The translations under genes were made by a program, and so were the position numbers. The notes beneath the pieces were generated by a model, which was given only the letters and a program-made list of their open reading frames with translations, was not told the origin of the DNA and did not search any database. This document shows positions 25,931 through 36,918 of a stretch of DNA of 64,000 nucleotides, piece by piece. The first letter of the stretch is position 1. Every line of letters starts with the position of its first letter. The DNA comes from Azospirillum endophyticum (GTDB taxonomy: Bacteria; Pseudomonadota; Alphaproteobacteria; Azospirillales; Azospirillaceae). The stretch spans positions 339,501 through 403,500 of the forward strand of contig NZ_JAENHM010000044.1 in NCBI RefSeq assembly GCF_016595245.1, in the 5' to 3' direction.

Positions 25931-26806
25931 TCAGGCCCTCCGGTCGCAGACGGTGGCGAGGAAGTCGGCGGTGTCGAGGATCGGCAGCCTTTCCGGCTCC
26001 TCCACCCCCAGCCGCTCCCAGATGTCGAGCGCGTCGCGGCAGTCGCCGAAGCGCTCCAGCCGGCTGGCCAGCGCGGCATGCTCAGCCTCAAGCGCCGACA
26101 GCGACACATCCGGCTTGTGGTCCAGCAGGGCCAAGGCGGCGGCGCGAAAGGCGGAAACGTCGTCCTCGACCAGGGTCGCCGCCTCGCCCAGCAGATAGCG
26201 GTGCTTGCCGCCGACGGTGCGCCAGACCAGAGCGCGGTCGCGGCTGTCGAACTCCTCGACCCCCATGGTGGTTTCGATCACCTCGGGACCGGAAAGGCCA
26301 AGCCGCCCCTCCTCGCTCATCACCACCGCGTCGCACAGGCGCGACACGATGCCCATGCCGCCGAAACAGCCGAAGGTGCCGCCGTCCAGCACGATCACCG
26401 GGATCCCGGATGCCCGCACCGCCAGCACCGCGCGCATCACCTCCGACACCGCGATCAGCCCGGCATTCGCCTCGTGCAGCCGCACGCCGCCGGACTCGAC
26501 CAGCAGCAGGACGCCGTCGGGACGCGTGTCCAGCGCACGCTCCAGCAGCCCGGTCAGCTTGGCGCCATGCACCTCGCCGACCGCGCCGCCCATGAAGCCG
26601 CCTTCCTGGGCGGCGACCAGCACCCGCCGGCCGGCCAGCCGTCCCTCGCCGACGACGATGCCGTCGTCGAAGGCCGCCGGGGTGTCGAGCTGCCGCAGAT
26701 GCGGGCTGACCACCCGCTCGGTCGGCGGCAGGATCTCGGTGAGGCTGCCGGGGTCGAGCAGCCCGGCGAGCCGGCCGCGGGCACTGTCCTCGTAGTAACT
26801 GGTCAT
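25931..26806 (-). CDS. mdcD: Malonate decarboxylase beta subunit
   Basis: A 291-residue carboxyltransferase-fold subunit that forms the decarboxylase with MdcE. Family marks are the N-terminal SYYEDSARGRLAGLLDPGS, the glycine-rich VAAQEGGFMGGAVGEVHGAK, VESGGVRLHEANAGLIA, and the oxyanion-hole segment FGCFGGMGIVSRLCD. ATG 26806 overlaps the mdcC stop by 4 bp. Size and order (C-D-E) match known biotin-independent malonate decarboxylases. Confidence 0.95.
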   Translation of the reverse strand: MTSYYEDSARGRLAGLLDPGSLTEILPPTERVVSPHLRQLDTPAAFDDGIVVGEGRLAGRRVLVAAQEGGFMGGAVGEVHGAKLTGLLERALDTRPDGVLLLVESGGVRLHEANAGLIAVSEVMRAVLAVRASGIPVIVLDGGTFGCFGGMGIVSRLCDAVVMSEEGRLGLSGPEVIETTMGVEEFDSRDRALVWRTVGGKHRYLLGEAATLVEDDVSAFRAAALALLDHKPDVSLSALEAEHAALASRLERFGDCRDALDIWERLGVEEPERLPILDTADFLATVCDRRA

Positions 26807-27123
26807 GGCTGCGCTCCTCCGGCGAAGGCGTCCAAAGCCTGGTCCAGCCGCAAGCCGACCACGGCCGGGGTGGCGCCGACATCGTTGATGGAGATGCGGA
26901 CGTCGGCCAGCGGATGGCGGGCGAAGACGTCGTCGAGCACCGCCTGCCAGGTCGCGCCGAAGCCGACCGCAGCGGTCTGGACCTCGACCCGGCAGAGGCC
27001 GCCGAGCGGCGCCGGCTCCACCAGAACCTCCAGATTGCCGGAGCCGACGACGCCCACCAGGACGGACGGCGGCGGGGAGGCCACGGGACGGCCGCCGCGA
27101 TATTCGTAAGTCAGGATTTCCAT
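26803..27123 (-). CDS. mdcC: Malonate decarboxylase acyl carrier protein (delta)
   Basis: A 106-residue acyl carrier protein that bears the 2'-(5''-phosphoribosyl)-3'-dephospho-CoA group carrying acetyl or malonyl thioesters. The attachment Ser is expected at residue 28 in VGVVGSGNLEVLVEP, the conserved sequence of this family. The remainder, with VRISINDVGATPAVVGLRLD near the C-terminus, is also typical. ATG 27123 is 11 bp after the mdcA stop; longer in-frame readings run into mdcA. It overlaps mdcD by 4 bp. Confidence 0.95.
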   Translation of the reverse strand: MEILTYEYRGGRPVASPPPSVLVGVVGSGNLEVLVEPAPLGGLCRVEVQTAAVGFGATWQAVLDDVFARHPLADVRISINDVGATPAVVGLRLDQALDAFAGGAQP

Positions 27124-27133
27124 GGGGTTCGGC

Positions 27134-28777
27134 TCACCAGTTGCGGAAGCGCTTGGGCGGGTCGTACAGGCCGCCCGATGCACGCACGAGGTCCTTGACC
27201 GACCGCGCGGCCAGCAGGTCGCGGGTCGCCATCCGCTTGTCGATGCCCAGATCCTCCGCCCGGCGGATGATGCCGCGGTCGCGGAGATTCTCCACCATCC
27301 GGCGGTCGCGCCCACGCCCCACGGGCGTGTAGCCGGCAACGCCGCGGATCGCCTGTTCCCGCTCCTCGTCGGTCCGGCAGAGCAGCAGGTTGGCGATGCC
27401 CTCCTCGGTCAGGATGTGGGTCACGTCGTCGCCGTAGATCATCACCGGCGGCAGTTCCATGCCGGCGCTCTCCGCCAGGTCCCAGGCGTCGAGCCGGTCG
27501 ACGAAGGCCGGCTGCATGTGCTCGCGGAAGGTCTCCACCATCTGGACGACCAGCTTCTGGCCGCGCGGCATCCGCCCGCCGTCGCCGCGCGCTTCCCGCC
27601 CGGCCTTCAGCCACGCCGGGCTGGCATGGCGGCGTCCGCGGGCGTCGGCCCCCATGTTGGGCGCGCCGCCGAAGCCGGCGATGCGCCCCAGCGTGGCGGT
27701 GGAGCTGTTGCCGGCGAGGTCGATCTGCAGGGTCGAGCCGATGAACAGGTCGCAGGCGTAATGGCCGGCGGCCTGGGACAGCGCCCGGTTGGACCGCATG
27801 TTGCCGTCGGAACCGGTGAAGAACACGTCCGGCCGGGCGCGGATATAGGCCTCCATCCCCAGCTCCGAGCCGAAGGAATGGACGCTCTCGACGAAGCCGG
27901 CCTCGATGGCGGGGATCAGCGCCGGGTGCGGGTTCAGCGCCCAGTGCCGGCAGATCTTCCCCTTCAGCCCCAGCGACTCCGCATAGGTCGGCAGCAGCAG
28001 TTCGATGGCCGCGGTGTCGAAGCCGATGCCGTGGTTCAGCCGCTGGATGCCGTATTCGGCATAGATGCCCTTGATGGCCATCATCGCCATCAGCACCTGG
28101 ATTTCCGAGATCTGCGCGGGATCGCGGGTGAACAGCGGTTCGATGTAATGCGGCGTCGGGCTCTGGATGACGAAATCGACCCAGCCGCCGGGGATGTCGA
28201 CGCGCGGCACGCTGTCGACCAGCTCGTTCACCTGGGCGATGACGATGCCGCGCTTGAAGGCGGTCGCCTCGACGATGACCGGCGTGTCCTCGGTGTTGGG
28301 ACCGGTGTAGAGGTTGCCGGCGGCGTCGGCCGCCTGGGCGGCGACGAGGCTGATCCGCGGCGTCAGGTCGACGAAATAGCGGCCGAACAGCTCCAGATAG
28401 GTGTGGATGGCACCGACCGCGATCCGCCCGTCCGCCACCATGCGCGCCAGCCGCGCCCCCTGCGGGCCGGAGAAGGAGAAGTCGAGCTTCGATGCGATGC
28501 CGCGCTCGAAGACGTCGAGATGCTCCGGCAGCGCCAGCACCGACTGCACCATGTGCAGGCCGTTCACCCGCGCCGGATCGACCGAGGCCAGGGTGCGGGC
28601 CAGGAAATCGGCCTGCTTCTGGTTGTTGCCCTCCAGGCAGACGCGGTCGCCCGGTTCCAGCACCGCTTCCAGCAGGGCGCGGGCATTCGCGGCGGCGACG
28701 CGCTTTCCGTCGACAAGACTGGCGGCGCGGGCCAGCCGGGCATCGCGGTTGCGCCCCTGCAGGTTCCAGTCGCGCAT
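27134..28777 (-). CDS. mdcA: Malonate decarboxylase alpha subunit
   Basis: A 547-residue acetyl-S-ACP:malonate ACP transferase, which exchanges the acetyl group of the carrier for malonate and releases acetate. The N-terminal WNLQGRNRDARLARAASLVD, the CoA-transferase-like GDRVCLEGNNQKQADFLART, and FTGSDGNMRSNRALSQAAGH followed by IGSTLQIDLAGNSSTATLGR are diagnostic. The start is set at ATG 28777, preceded by AGAAGGAAG; a GTG at 28798 is also in frame. It lies 31 bp after madM and before mdcC. The enzyme is cytoplasmic and lets the cell use malonate as a carbon source. Confidence 0.96.
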   Translation of the reverse strand: MRDWNLQGRNRDARLARAASLVDGKRVAAANARALLEAVLEPGDRVCLEGNNQKQADFLARTLASVDPARVNGLHMVQSVLALPEHLDVFERGIASKLDFSFSGPQGARLARMVADGRIAVGAIHTYLELFGRYFVDLTPRISLVAAQAADAAGNLYTGPNTEDTPVIVEATAFKRGIVIAQVNELVDSVPRVDIPGGWVDFVIQSPTPHYIEPLFTRDPAQISEIQVLMAMMAIKGIYAEYGIQRLNHGIGFDTAAIELLLPTYAESLGLKGKICRHWALNPHPALIPAIEAGFVESVHSFGSELGMEAYIRARPDVFFTGSDGNMRSNRALSQAAGHYACDLFIGSTLQIDLAGNSSTATLGRIAGFGGAPNMGADARGRRHASPAWLKAGREARGDGGRMPRGQKLVVQMVETFREHMQPAFVDRLDAWDLAESAGMELPPVMIYGDDVTHILTEEGIANLLLCRTDEEREQAIRGVAGYTPVGRGRDRRMVENLRDRGIIRRAEDLGIDKRMATRDLLAARSVKDLVRASGGLYDPPKRFRNW

Positions 28778-28808
28778 GGTGTCAGCTTCCTTCTTCACTG
28801 GTTTCGTA

Positions 28809-29573
28809 TCAGCCGGCGATCGCCTTGATCGCCAGGAAGAGGACGGACGGTCCCATCAGGCAGCCCAGGCCGGTGTGGAAGGTGGCGACCAGGGCGCCGT
28901 AGGGCACCAGCCGGCGGTCGGTCGCCGCCAGCCCGGCGCTGACGCCGCTGACCGTGCCGGCCAGCCCGCCGAAGACCATCGCGGCCTGCGGATTGTCCAG
29001 CCGCATGAAGCCGGCCAGGACGGGGGTGAAGACCATGACCAGGATCGCCTTGACCACGCCGGTGGCGATGCTCAGCGCGATGACGTCGGAACTGGCGCCG
29101 ATGGCGGCTCCGGTCACCGGGCCGACGATGTAGGTGATGGCGCCAGCGCCGATGGTGGTCAGCGCCACCGGGTCGGTGTAGCCGAAGGCCATGGCGACGG
29201 CGACGCCGACGATGAAGGGCAGGAGGGTGCCGAGGAACAGCGCGATGAAGCCGAGCCAGCCGGCCTTGCGCGCCTCGTCGATCTGCACCTCGCTGGCGGT
29301 GGCGACGATGCAGAAGTCTCGCATCATCGCGCCGCCCATCAGGGCCATCCCGCCGAACAGGGTCAGGTCGGCCATCCCCTTGGTCTTGCCGGTGACCAGC
29401 CCGCCCCAATAGGCGAGCGCCAGCCCGGCCAGCACGGCGATCGCCGAGCCGTGAACCCGGCCGCCGGTCAGGTGGCGGGCCAGCAGGTTCGAGACCCAGA
29501 CGATGATGCCGACGACGGCGAAGGCGGCGACCAGCTGGTTGTCCGCGATCTCATGGACGAACTTGTCGAGCAT
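28809..29573 (-). CDS. madM: Malonate transporter subunit MadM
   Basis: A 254-residue inner-membrane protein with about eight helices, the large subunit of the two-component malonate:cation symporter first described in Malonomonas. Family sequence includes GIIVWVSNLLARHLTGGRVH, the LFGGMALMGGAMMRDFCIVA segment and FHTGLGCLMGPSVLF at the C-terminus. It works with MadL, encoded 10 bp upstream. Together they bring malonate into the cell for the decarboxylase encoded downstream. Confidence 0.95.
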   Translation of the reverse strand: MLDKFVHEIADNQLVAAFAVVGIIVWVSNLLARHLTGGRVHGSAIAVLAGLALAYWGGLVTGKTKGMADLTLFGGMALMGGAMMRDFCIVATASEVQIDEARKAGWLGFIALFLGTLLPFIVGVAVAMAFGYTDPVALTTIGAGAITYIVGPVTGAAIGASSDVIALSIATGVVKAILVMVFTPVLAGFMRLDNPQAAMVFGGLAGTVSGVSAGLAATDRRLVPYGALVATFHTGLGCLMGPSVLFLAIKAIAG

Positions 29574-29583
29574 GGCGGCCCCC

Positions 29584-29991
29584 TTAATCGAGTTCGGCGG
29601 CGGGGGCGCCGGCCTGCCAGGCGGCGGCGGCTCCGGTCCGATGGATGGCGCGGTTGATCAGCGAGATGACGCAGGCGCAGAGCGCGACCGAGCCGAAGGC
29701 GGCCAGCAGGGCGACGGGACCGCTCTTGACGGCGACGATGACGTTCTGGGTGGCGGCCATCGCCACCACCACCGGGATGTACATCATCGCCCAGAAGGTG
29801 ACGCCCTTCTCGGTTTCCGGCCGCATCAGCCCGCGCTTGCGCATGTGGTACTGCGCCGCCATCAGCAGCATCATGGCGATGCCGACGCCACCGACATTGG
29901 CCTTGACCCCGATCAGGGCGCCCAGGACATCGCCGAGCAGCACGCCCAGCAGATAGCAGCCCGCCAGAAGGGCGGTGCCGAAGATCACCAT
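29584..29991 (-). CDS. madL: Malonate transporter subunit MadL
   Basis: A 135-residue small membrane protein with four helices, partner of MadM. The start MVIFGTALLAGCYLLGVLLG is typical, followed by VKANVGGVGIAMMLLMAAQY and PVVVAMAATQNVIVAVKSGP. ATG 29991 has GGGAGGG upstream; a longer frame extends through the regulatory region and is not real. It is the first gene of the malonate operon, read away from mdcY. The 390-bp gap to mdcY holds the operators and promoters. Confidence 0.95.
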   Translation of the reverse strand: MVIFGTALLAGCYLLGVLLGDVLGALIGVKANVGGVGIAMMLLMAAQYHMRKRGLMRPETEKGVTFWAMMYIPVVVAMAATQNVIVAVKSGPVALLAAFGSVALCACVISLINRAIHRTGAAAAWQAGAPAAELD

Positions 29992-30247
29992 GGCGTGCCC
30001 TCCCGTCCGGTGGAGGCCACGGCGAATGGAATTGGTTTTTCGTTTCGACCCGTCATGTGCGCTTCCCCATTTCCGTCGTTTCATGCGGCCCGGCGGTCCG
30101 TCGGCGGACCTGAGTTCGAGCATGACCGGGCACGAAGCCACGACGGCGGCCGACATTGGCTGCCCCGCCGGAAGCGCATCCAGTCCGTGTATGCGCTTCG
30201 TCCCGGCAGTGGGCTTTTGGTATTTTTTGATCAGCCGCCGTTACTGT

Positions 30248-30257
30248 TGTGCATACA
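30248..30257. promoter_or_regulatory. MdcY-like operator half-palindrome 1
   Basis: TGTGCATACA, with TGT/ACA arms, resembles the TTGTATACAA-type sites bound by MdcY/MatR GntR regulators of malonate operons. It lies in the madL-mdcY intergenic region. Confidence 0.45.
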
Positions 30258-30308
30258 TACCACTGGAATCCCGGTCGGAAAACATAATTTTGACCGAACC
30301 TCCCTTTT

Positions 30309-30318
30309 TTGTATACTT
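30309..30318. promoter_or_regulatory. MdcY-like operator 2
   Basis: TTGTATACTT, with a perfect GTATAC core at 30311-30316, is the closest match in the region to the TTGTATACAA consensus known for malonate GntR regulators. It follows a run of T, and lies near the middle of the madL-mdcY gap. Confidence 0.55.
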
Positions 30319-30336
30319 ATCTGTGATGAGGCCGGC

Positions 30337-30350
30337 TTGTGCGCATACAC
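30337..30350. promoter_or_regulatory. MdcY-like operator 3 (longer spacer)
   Basis: TTGTGCGCATACAC has TGT/ACA arms separated by six instead of four bases, with a TGCGCA palindrome inside. It is a weaker match to the same pattern and may be chance. Confidence 0.3.
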
Positions 30351-30370
30351 GGCCAGGCAGTTCCGGAGGG

Positions 30371-30382
30371 TTGTGTACGCAA
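30371..30382. promoter_or_regulatory. MdcY-like operator overlapping the mdcY start
   Basis: TTGTGTACGCAA is nearly palindromic (TTG/CAA arms, GTAC centre) and ends on the A of the mdcY start codon. Binding there would repress mdcY itself. Confidence 0.45.
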
Positions 30383-31083
30383 TGGATGCTCTTCAGTCGA
30401 CGGAAGCGCCTGACCGGGATGTGTCGGACGACGGCAAGAGTCTGCTCTCCGACGTCATCCGGGTGGCCCTGGCCGACGAGATCGCCACCGGGCGGCTGAA
30501 GCCCGGCACGCCGCTCGACGAACAGCAGATCGGCCAGCGGTTCGGCGCGTCCCGCACCCCGGTGCGCGAAGCCCTGCGCCAGCTCGCCACCACCGGCATG
30601 GTGGAGGTCCGGCCGCGCCGCGGCGTGGTCGTCGCCACCGTGACGGCCGAGCGCATCATGGACATGTTCGAAACGACGGCGGAGATGGAGGCGATGTGCG
30701 TCCGCCTCGCGACATACCGTATCACGCCGATCGAGCGCAGCCGGCTGCAGACCATGCATGAAGCGTCGGCGGAGATGGTGCGGGGCGGCGATCTCGACGC
30801 CTACGACGATTTCAACCGCCGCTTCCACGAGGCGATCTACCAGGCGACCCACAACCAGTTCATGGCGGAACAGGCGGTCGGCATCCGTGCCCGCCTCGCC
30901 GCCTTCCGCCGCACCCAGCTCCGCCACGGCGACCGGTTGGCGACCTCCCATGCCGAACACGGCGCCATCCTCGGCGCCATGGCGCGCGGCGACGGGGAGG
31001 AGGCCGCCCGCAGCATGCGCGCCCACATGCTGAACGCCAGCTGCGCGCTGACCCGCTACATCCAGGACCTGGATCTGCCCTGA
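30382..31083 (+). CDS. mdcY: GntR-family regulator of the malonate operon
   Basis: A 233-residue FadR/FCD-type GntR regulator. Residues 20-90 form the winged HTH (LLSDVIRVALADEIATGRLK, then GQRFGASRTPVREALRQLA), and residues 95-225 the all-helical FCD effector domain, with the metal/ligand residues in YDDFNRRFHEAIYQATHN and SHAEHGAILGAMARGDG. ATG 30382 was chosen; GGAGGG stands 11 bases upstream, and an in-frame GTG at 30373 is too close to it. It is divergent from madL across a region with several TTGTATAC-like sites. By analogy with MdcY and MatR it probably senses malonate and releases the operon from repression. Confidence 0.9.
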   Translation: MDALQSTEAPDRDVSDDGKSLLSDVIRVALADEIATGRLKPGTPLDEQQIGQRFGASRTPVREALRQLATTGMVEVRPRRGVVVATVTAERIMDMFETTAEMEAMCVRLATYRITPIERSRLQTMHEASAEMVRGGDLDAYDDFNRRFHEAIYQATHNQFMAEQAVGIRARLAAFRRTQLRHGDRLATSHAEHGAILGAMARGDGEEAARSMRAHMLNASCALTRYIQDLDLP

Positions 31084-31108
31084 CCTGCCGCTCCTCTCCG
31101 GCAGGTCA
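31081..31108 (+). terminator. Hairpin over the mdcY stop codon
   Basis: TGACCTGCCG and CGGCAGGTCA form a perfect 10-bp stem around an 8-nt loop. The left arm begins with the mdcY stop codon itself. No T-run follows, so termination by this hairpin alone is uncertain. Confidence 0.5.
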
Positions 31109-31111
31109 TGA

Positions 31112-31126
31112 TGTAGCAACACTACA
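31112..31126. promoter_or_regulatory. Palindromic operator TGTAG-N5-CTACA, copy 1
   Basis: TGTAGCAACACTACA is a perfect 5-bp inverted repeat around CAACA. It is found 29 bp after mdcY and upstream of the formate/nitrite-type channel. A second copy lies at 31268-31284. The cognate regulator is unknown. Confidence 0.5.
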
Positions 31127-31166
31127 GACGCGCAACCGACGCAAACACGCCGCCTGTTTTCCATGA

Positions 31167-33575
<2,409 letters not shown>

Positions 33576-34034
33576 GGTTTTTCGAGTTCCTGAAGTCCCC
33601 TGCCCGGCGATCCTTCCGCCCGCCCTCTCCCGCCCCCGGAGAGGCGACACCGGCGGCGGGATCGCACCTGACGGGACTTCAAGGACGGGCGGCGGGCGTC
33701 ATGATCGCTGAGGCGTCCCGCCGTTGTGCCCCCTCCCTCCGTCTCTCCCCGGGGGGAGGGGGAAGCCCCGCCGAACCATCCCGCAGACGTCGGCCACCAA
33801 CCACCTGCGGCATAGTGTCAAGCGCCGGGCTTTTCGACGGTTCCATGTTGCGATGCACAGTTAATATATTAATATATCTAAGGTCCCCGGTGCGGCACGG
33901 AACGCTGACGCAGAACGGGCGACGACCCCGGATGAAACACTGGACGGTCCCCTCTCCGTCCCTTCCCGGCGCCGCCCCATCGGACCCTAGAAAACGGGCC
34001 GCTCGCTCGACCCGGTCAACCGGAGTGTTCAAAA
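33576..34034. promoter_or_regulatory. Intergenic region upstream of the pta-ackA module
   Basis: This 459-bp stretch has no convincing gene. The first half holds G+C-rich inverted stretches (CTCTCCCGCCCCCGGAGAG and CTCTCCCCGGGGGGAG, about 33625-33765) like the other intergenic repeats but more degraded. The second half is much richer in A+T around 33855-33880, where TTAATATATTAA (33861-33872) is a perfect palindrome overlapping a second, ATATATTAATATAT. This is the likely promoter and control region for the phosphotransacetylase gene. Confidence 0.5.
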
Positions 34035-35477
34035 ATGCGTGCCAGTGGTGAAGCCTCCGGCAACGGCGCCAGCGCCGTCGTCGAGAATGTGACCTTCGAC
34101 GAAATCCAGATCGGCCAGTCGGCCAGCCTGTCGCGCCAGCTCACCTTGATGGATGTGGAGCTGTTCGCCACCGTGTCGGGCAACATCAACCCGGCCCATC
34201 TCGACGCGAAGTTCGCCGCCGACAGCCGGTTCCAGAAGGTGATCGGTCCGGGCATGTGGTCGGGGTCGCTGATCTCCGGCGTGCTGGGCACCTATCTGCC
34301 GGGCGCCGGTTCGCTCTATGCCGGCCAGAGCCTGCAGTTCCGCCGCCCGGTGGGCCTGGGCGACATCGTCACCGCCACCGTCACCGTGATCGAGAAGCGT
34401 CCGGCCAAGAACGTCGTCGTCTTCGACTGCGTCTGCACCAACCAGGATGGCGAGGTCGTCGTGCTCGGCACCGCCGAGGTGATCGCCCCGACCCAGAAGG
34501 TCATCCGTCCGGCGCATGAGCTGCCGCAGATCCAGATGATCCGCCACGACAAGCACGACGCCCTGCTCGCCAAATGCGACGAGCTGCCGCCGGTCGTCAC
34601 CGCCGTCGCCTATCCCTGCGACGCCAGCTCGCTCCAGGGCGCCGTCGAGGCTGCCGAGGCCGGGCTGATCGAGCCGATCCTGGTCGGACCCGAAGCCCTC
34701 ATCCGCAAGGTCGCCGCAGCGGGCGGCCTCGACATCGCCCGCTACCGCATCGTCGACGCCGCCCACAGCCGCGCCGCGGCCGCCGCCGCCGTGGCACTGG
34801 CCCGCACCGGCGAGGCCGAGGCGGTGATGAAGGGCAGCCTGCACACCGACGAGCTGATGGGCGAGGTGGTCAAGAAGGAGACCGGCCTGCGCACCGCCAG
34901 CCGCATCAGCCACGTCTTCCTGATGAATGTGCCGACCTACTCCAAGACGCTGCTGATCACCGATGCGGCGATCAACATCTACCCGACGCTGGAGGACAAG
35001 GTCAGCATCGTGCAGAACGCCATCGACCTCGCCAAGGTGCTGGGCGTCGCCACCCCGCGCGTTGCCATCCTGTCGGCGGTCGAGACGATCAACCCGAAGA
35101 TCAACACCACGCTGGAAGCGGCGGCGCTGTGCAAGATGGCCGACCGCGGCCAGATCACCGGCGGCATCCTCGACGGTCCGCTGGCCTTCGACAACGCCAT
35201 CTCCGCCGAGGCCGCCCGCACCAAGGGCATCGTCTCCCCGGTCGCCGGCCAGCCCGACATCCTGCTCGCCCCCGACCTGGAAGCCGGCAACATGCTGGTC
35301 AAGCAGCTGTCCTTCCTGGCCAACGCCGACCTCGCCGGCATCGTGCTCGGCGCCAAGGTGCCGGTCATCCTCACCAGCCGCGCCGACAATGTGCGGGCAC
35401 GGCTCGCCTCCTGCGCCGTCGCCTCGCTGGTCGCCGCCGCCAAACGCCAGCCGAAGCTCGCGCTGGCCGCCGAATAG
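34035..35477 (+). CDS. pta: MaoC-phosphate acetyltransferase fusion
   Basis: A 480-residue two-domain protein. Residues 15-150 form a MaoC-like hot-dog domain, with VSGNINPAHLDAKFAADSRF containing the hydratase-type Asn/His and GPGMWSGSLISGVLG. Residues 170-470 form a phosphate acetyl/butyryltransferase domain (EAAEAGLIEPILVGPEALI, AVMKGSLHTDELMGEVVKKE, RISHVFLMNVPTYSK, ITGGILDGPLAFDNAISAEA). The second domain interconverts acetyl-CoA and acetyl phosphate; the role of the MaoC domain, which could bind an acyl-CoA, is unclear, but the fusion is known in alphaproteobacteria. It lies 11 bp before ackA, which uses its product. Confidence 0.92.
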   Translation: MRASGEASGNGASAVVENVTFDEIQIGQSASLSRQLTLMDVELFATVSGNINPAHLDAKFAADSRFQKVIGPGMWSGSLISGVLGTYLPGAGSLYAGQSLQFRRPVGLGDIVTATVTVIEKRPAKNVVVFDCVCTNQDGEVVVLGTAEVIAPTQKVIRPAHELPQIQMIRHDKHDALLAKCDELPPVVTAVAYPCDASSLQGAVEAAEAGLIEPILVGPEALIRKVAAAGGLDIARYRIVDAAHSRAAAAAAVALARTGEAEAVMKGSLHTDELMGEVVKKETGLRTASRISHVFLMNVPTYSKTLLITDAAINIYPTLEDKVSIVQNAIDLAKVLGVATPRVAILSAVETINPKINTTLEAAALCKMADRGQITGGILDGPLAFDNAISAEAARTKGIVSPVAGQPDILLAPDLEAGNMLVKQLSFLANADLAGIVLGAKVPVILTSRADNVRARLASCAVASLVAAAKRQPKLALAAE

Positions 35478-35488
35478 GATTTTTCGTC

Positions 35489-36715
35489 ATGGTCGCACTC
35501 TCGAACTCCAGCGAGGACGCCTGCCTCGTCATCAACGCGGGATCCTCCAGCCTGAAATTCTGCGTCTTCCAGGGGGGAAGCGTCGCCGAGCTGGCGCCGG
35601 TCGTCACCGGCCAGATCTCCGGCATCGGCACCGCCCCCCGTTTCGAGGCGAAGGACGCCGCCCGCCACAAGATCGCCGACCACGGCTGGGCCGACGGCGA
35701 GAATCCCGGGCGTCCGGAGCTTCTGCACCATCTGCTCGACTGGATCGGCGACACGCTGAAGGGCGCCACGCTGGTGGCCGCCGGCCACCGCGTCGTCCAT
35801 GGCGGCAGCCGTTTCTCGGCACCCGTCCGCGTCACCCCGGCGGTGCTCGACCAGCTGGAGGAGTTGATCCCGCTGGCTCCCCTGCACGAGCCGCACAACA
35901 TCGCCGCCATGCGGGCGCTGGCCCAGGTCTATCCGTCGCTGCCGCAGGTCGCCTGCTTCGACACCGCCTTCCACCAGACCCAGCCCTGGCAGTCGCAGAC
36001 CTTCGCCATCCCGCGCGAGCTGACGGCGGAAGGCATCCGCCGCTACGGCTTCCACGGGCTGAGCTACGAGTATGTCGCCCATCGCCTGCCCCAGGTGGCG
36101 CCGGAACTGGCCGACGCCCATGTGGTGGTCTGCCATCTCGGCAGCGGCGCCAGCCTGTGCGCCATGCGCGGCGGGCACAGCGTCGACACTACTATGGGCT
36201 TCACCGCGCTCGACGGCGTGCCGATGGGCACCCGGCCGGGCACCATCGATCCCGGCGTGCTGATCTACCTGATGCGCGAGAAGGGCTACGGCGCCGACGA
36301 GCTGGAAAAGCTGCTCTACCACAAGTCGGGCATGCTGGGCGTCTCGGGCCTCTCCAACGACATGCGCGACCTGGAGAGTTCCGACCTGCCGGCGGCGGCC
36401 GAGGCGGTGGAGCTGTTCTGCCACCATGTCGCCAAGCAGGTGGCGGCGCTGGCCGGCTCGATGGGCGGGCTGGACGCGGTGGTCTTCACCGCCGGCGTCG
36501 GCGAGAACTCCACGCTGGTGCGGGCGCGGGTGGCGGAGAAGCTGTCCTGGCTCGGCGTTTCCATCGACCCGGCGGCCAACCGGGCCAAGGCGACCCGCAT
36601 CTCCGCCCAGGAGAGCCGCGTGCCGGTCTTCATCATCCCGACCGACGAGGAACGGATGATCGCCCGCCACACGCTGGGCGTGATCGCCGCAGGGCAGTTG
36701 GACAGGGCGGCGTAA
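35489..36715 (+). CDS. ackA: Acetate kinase
   Basis: A 408-residue acetate kinase that makes ATP and acetate from acetyl phosphate, or the reverse. The phosphate-binding start CLVINAGSSSLKFCVF, the loop ACFDTAFHQTQPWQ, the adenosine site VCHLGSGASLCAM, TMGFTALDGVPMGTRPGTID and the C-terminal VFTAGVGENSTLVRARV are all present, so it should be active. It is coupled to the fused phosphotransacetylase (11-bp gap), giving a complete acetyl-CoA to acetate pathway. A family C palindromic repeat follows the stop. Confidence 0.97.
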   Translation: MVALSNSSEDACLVINAGSSSLKFCVFQGGSVAELAPVVTGQISGIGTAPRFEAKDAARHKIADHGWADGENPGRPELLHHLLDWIGDTLKGATLVAAGHRVVHGGSRFSAPVRVTPAVLDQLEELIPLAPLHEPHNIAAMRALAQVYPSLPQVACFDTAFHQTQPWQSQTFAIPRELTAEGIRRYGFHGLSYEYVAHRLPQVAPELADAHVVVCHLGSGASLCAMRGGHSVDTTMGFTALDGVPMGTRPGTIDPGVLIYLMREKGYGADELEKLLYHKSGMLGVSGLSNDMRDLESSDLPAAAEAVELFCHHVAKQVAALAGSMGGLDAVVFTAGVGENSTLVRARVAEKLSWLGVSIDPAANRAKATRISAQESRVPVFIIPTDEERMIARHTLGVIAAGQLDRAA

Positions 36716-36738
36716 GCGCTGCGGACGTTGGCAAAATG

Positions 36739-36891
36739 CCCTCTCCCGCCCCGGGAGAGGGAGGGGACCCGCCGAAGGCGGGGAGGGTGAGGGATAGGGC
36801 GAGAATCCCAAACCGCATGGTTCCTTGGATCACCCCTCACCCCTCCCATGCTCCGCATGGGCCCCTTCCCTCTCCCGGGACGGGAGAGGGA
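36739..36891. repeat. Palindromic intergenic repeat, family C
   Basis: Arms CCCTCTCCCGCCCCGGGAGA and CTCTCCCGGGACGGGAGAGG are inverted, with small hairpins CCCGCCGAAGGCGGGG and CCCATGCTCCGCATGGG inside and a centre GAGAATCCCAAACCGCATGG. It is the second copy of the repeat at 20478-20635 and lies between ackA and the DMT gene. Confidence 0.8.
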
Positions 36892-36918
36892 AATCTTCCC
36901 GGGCAGGAAAGCGTCATC

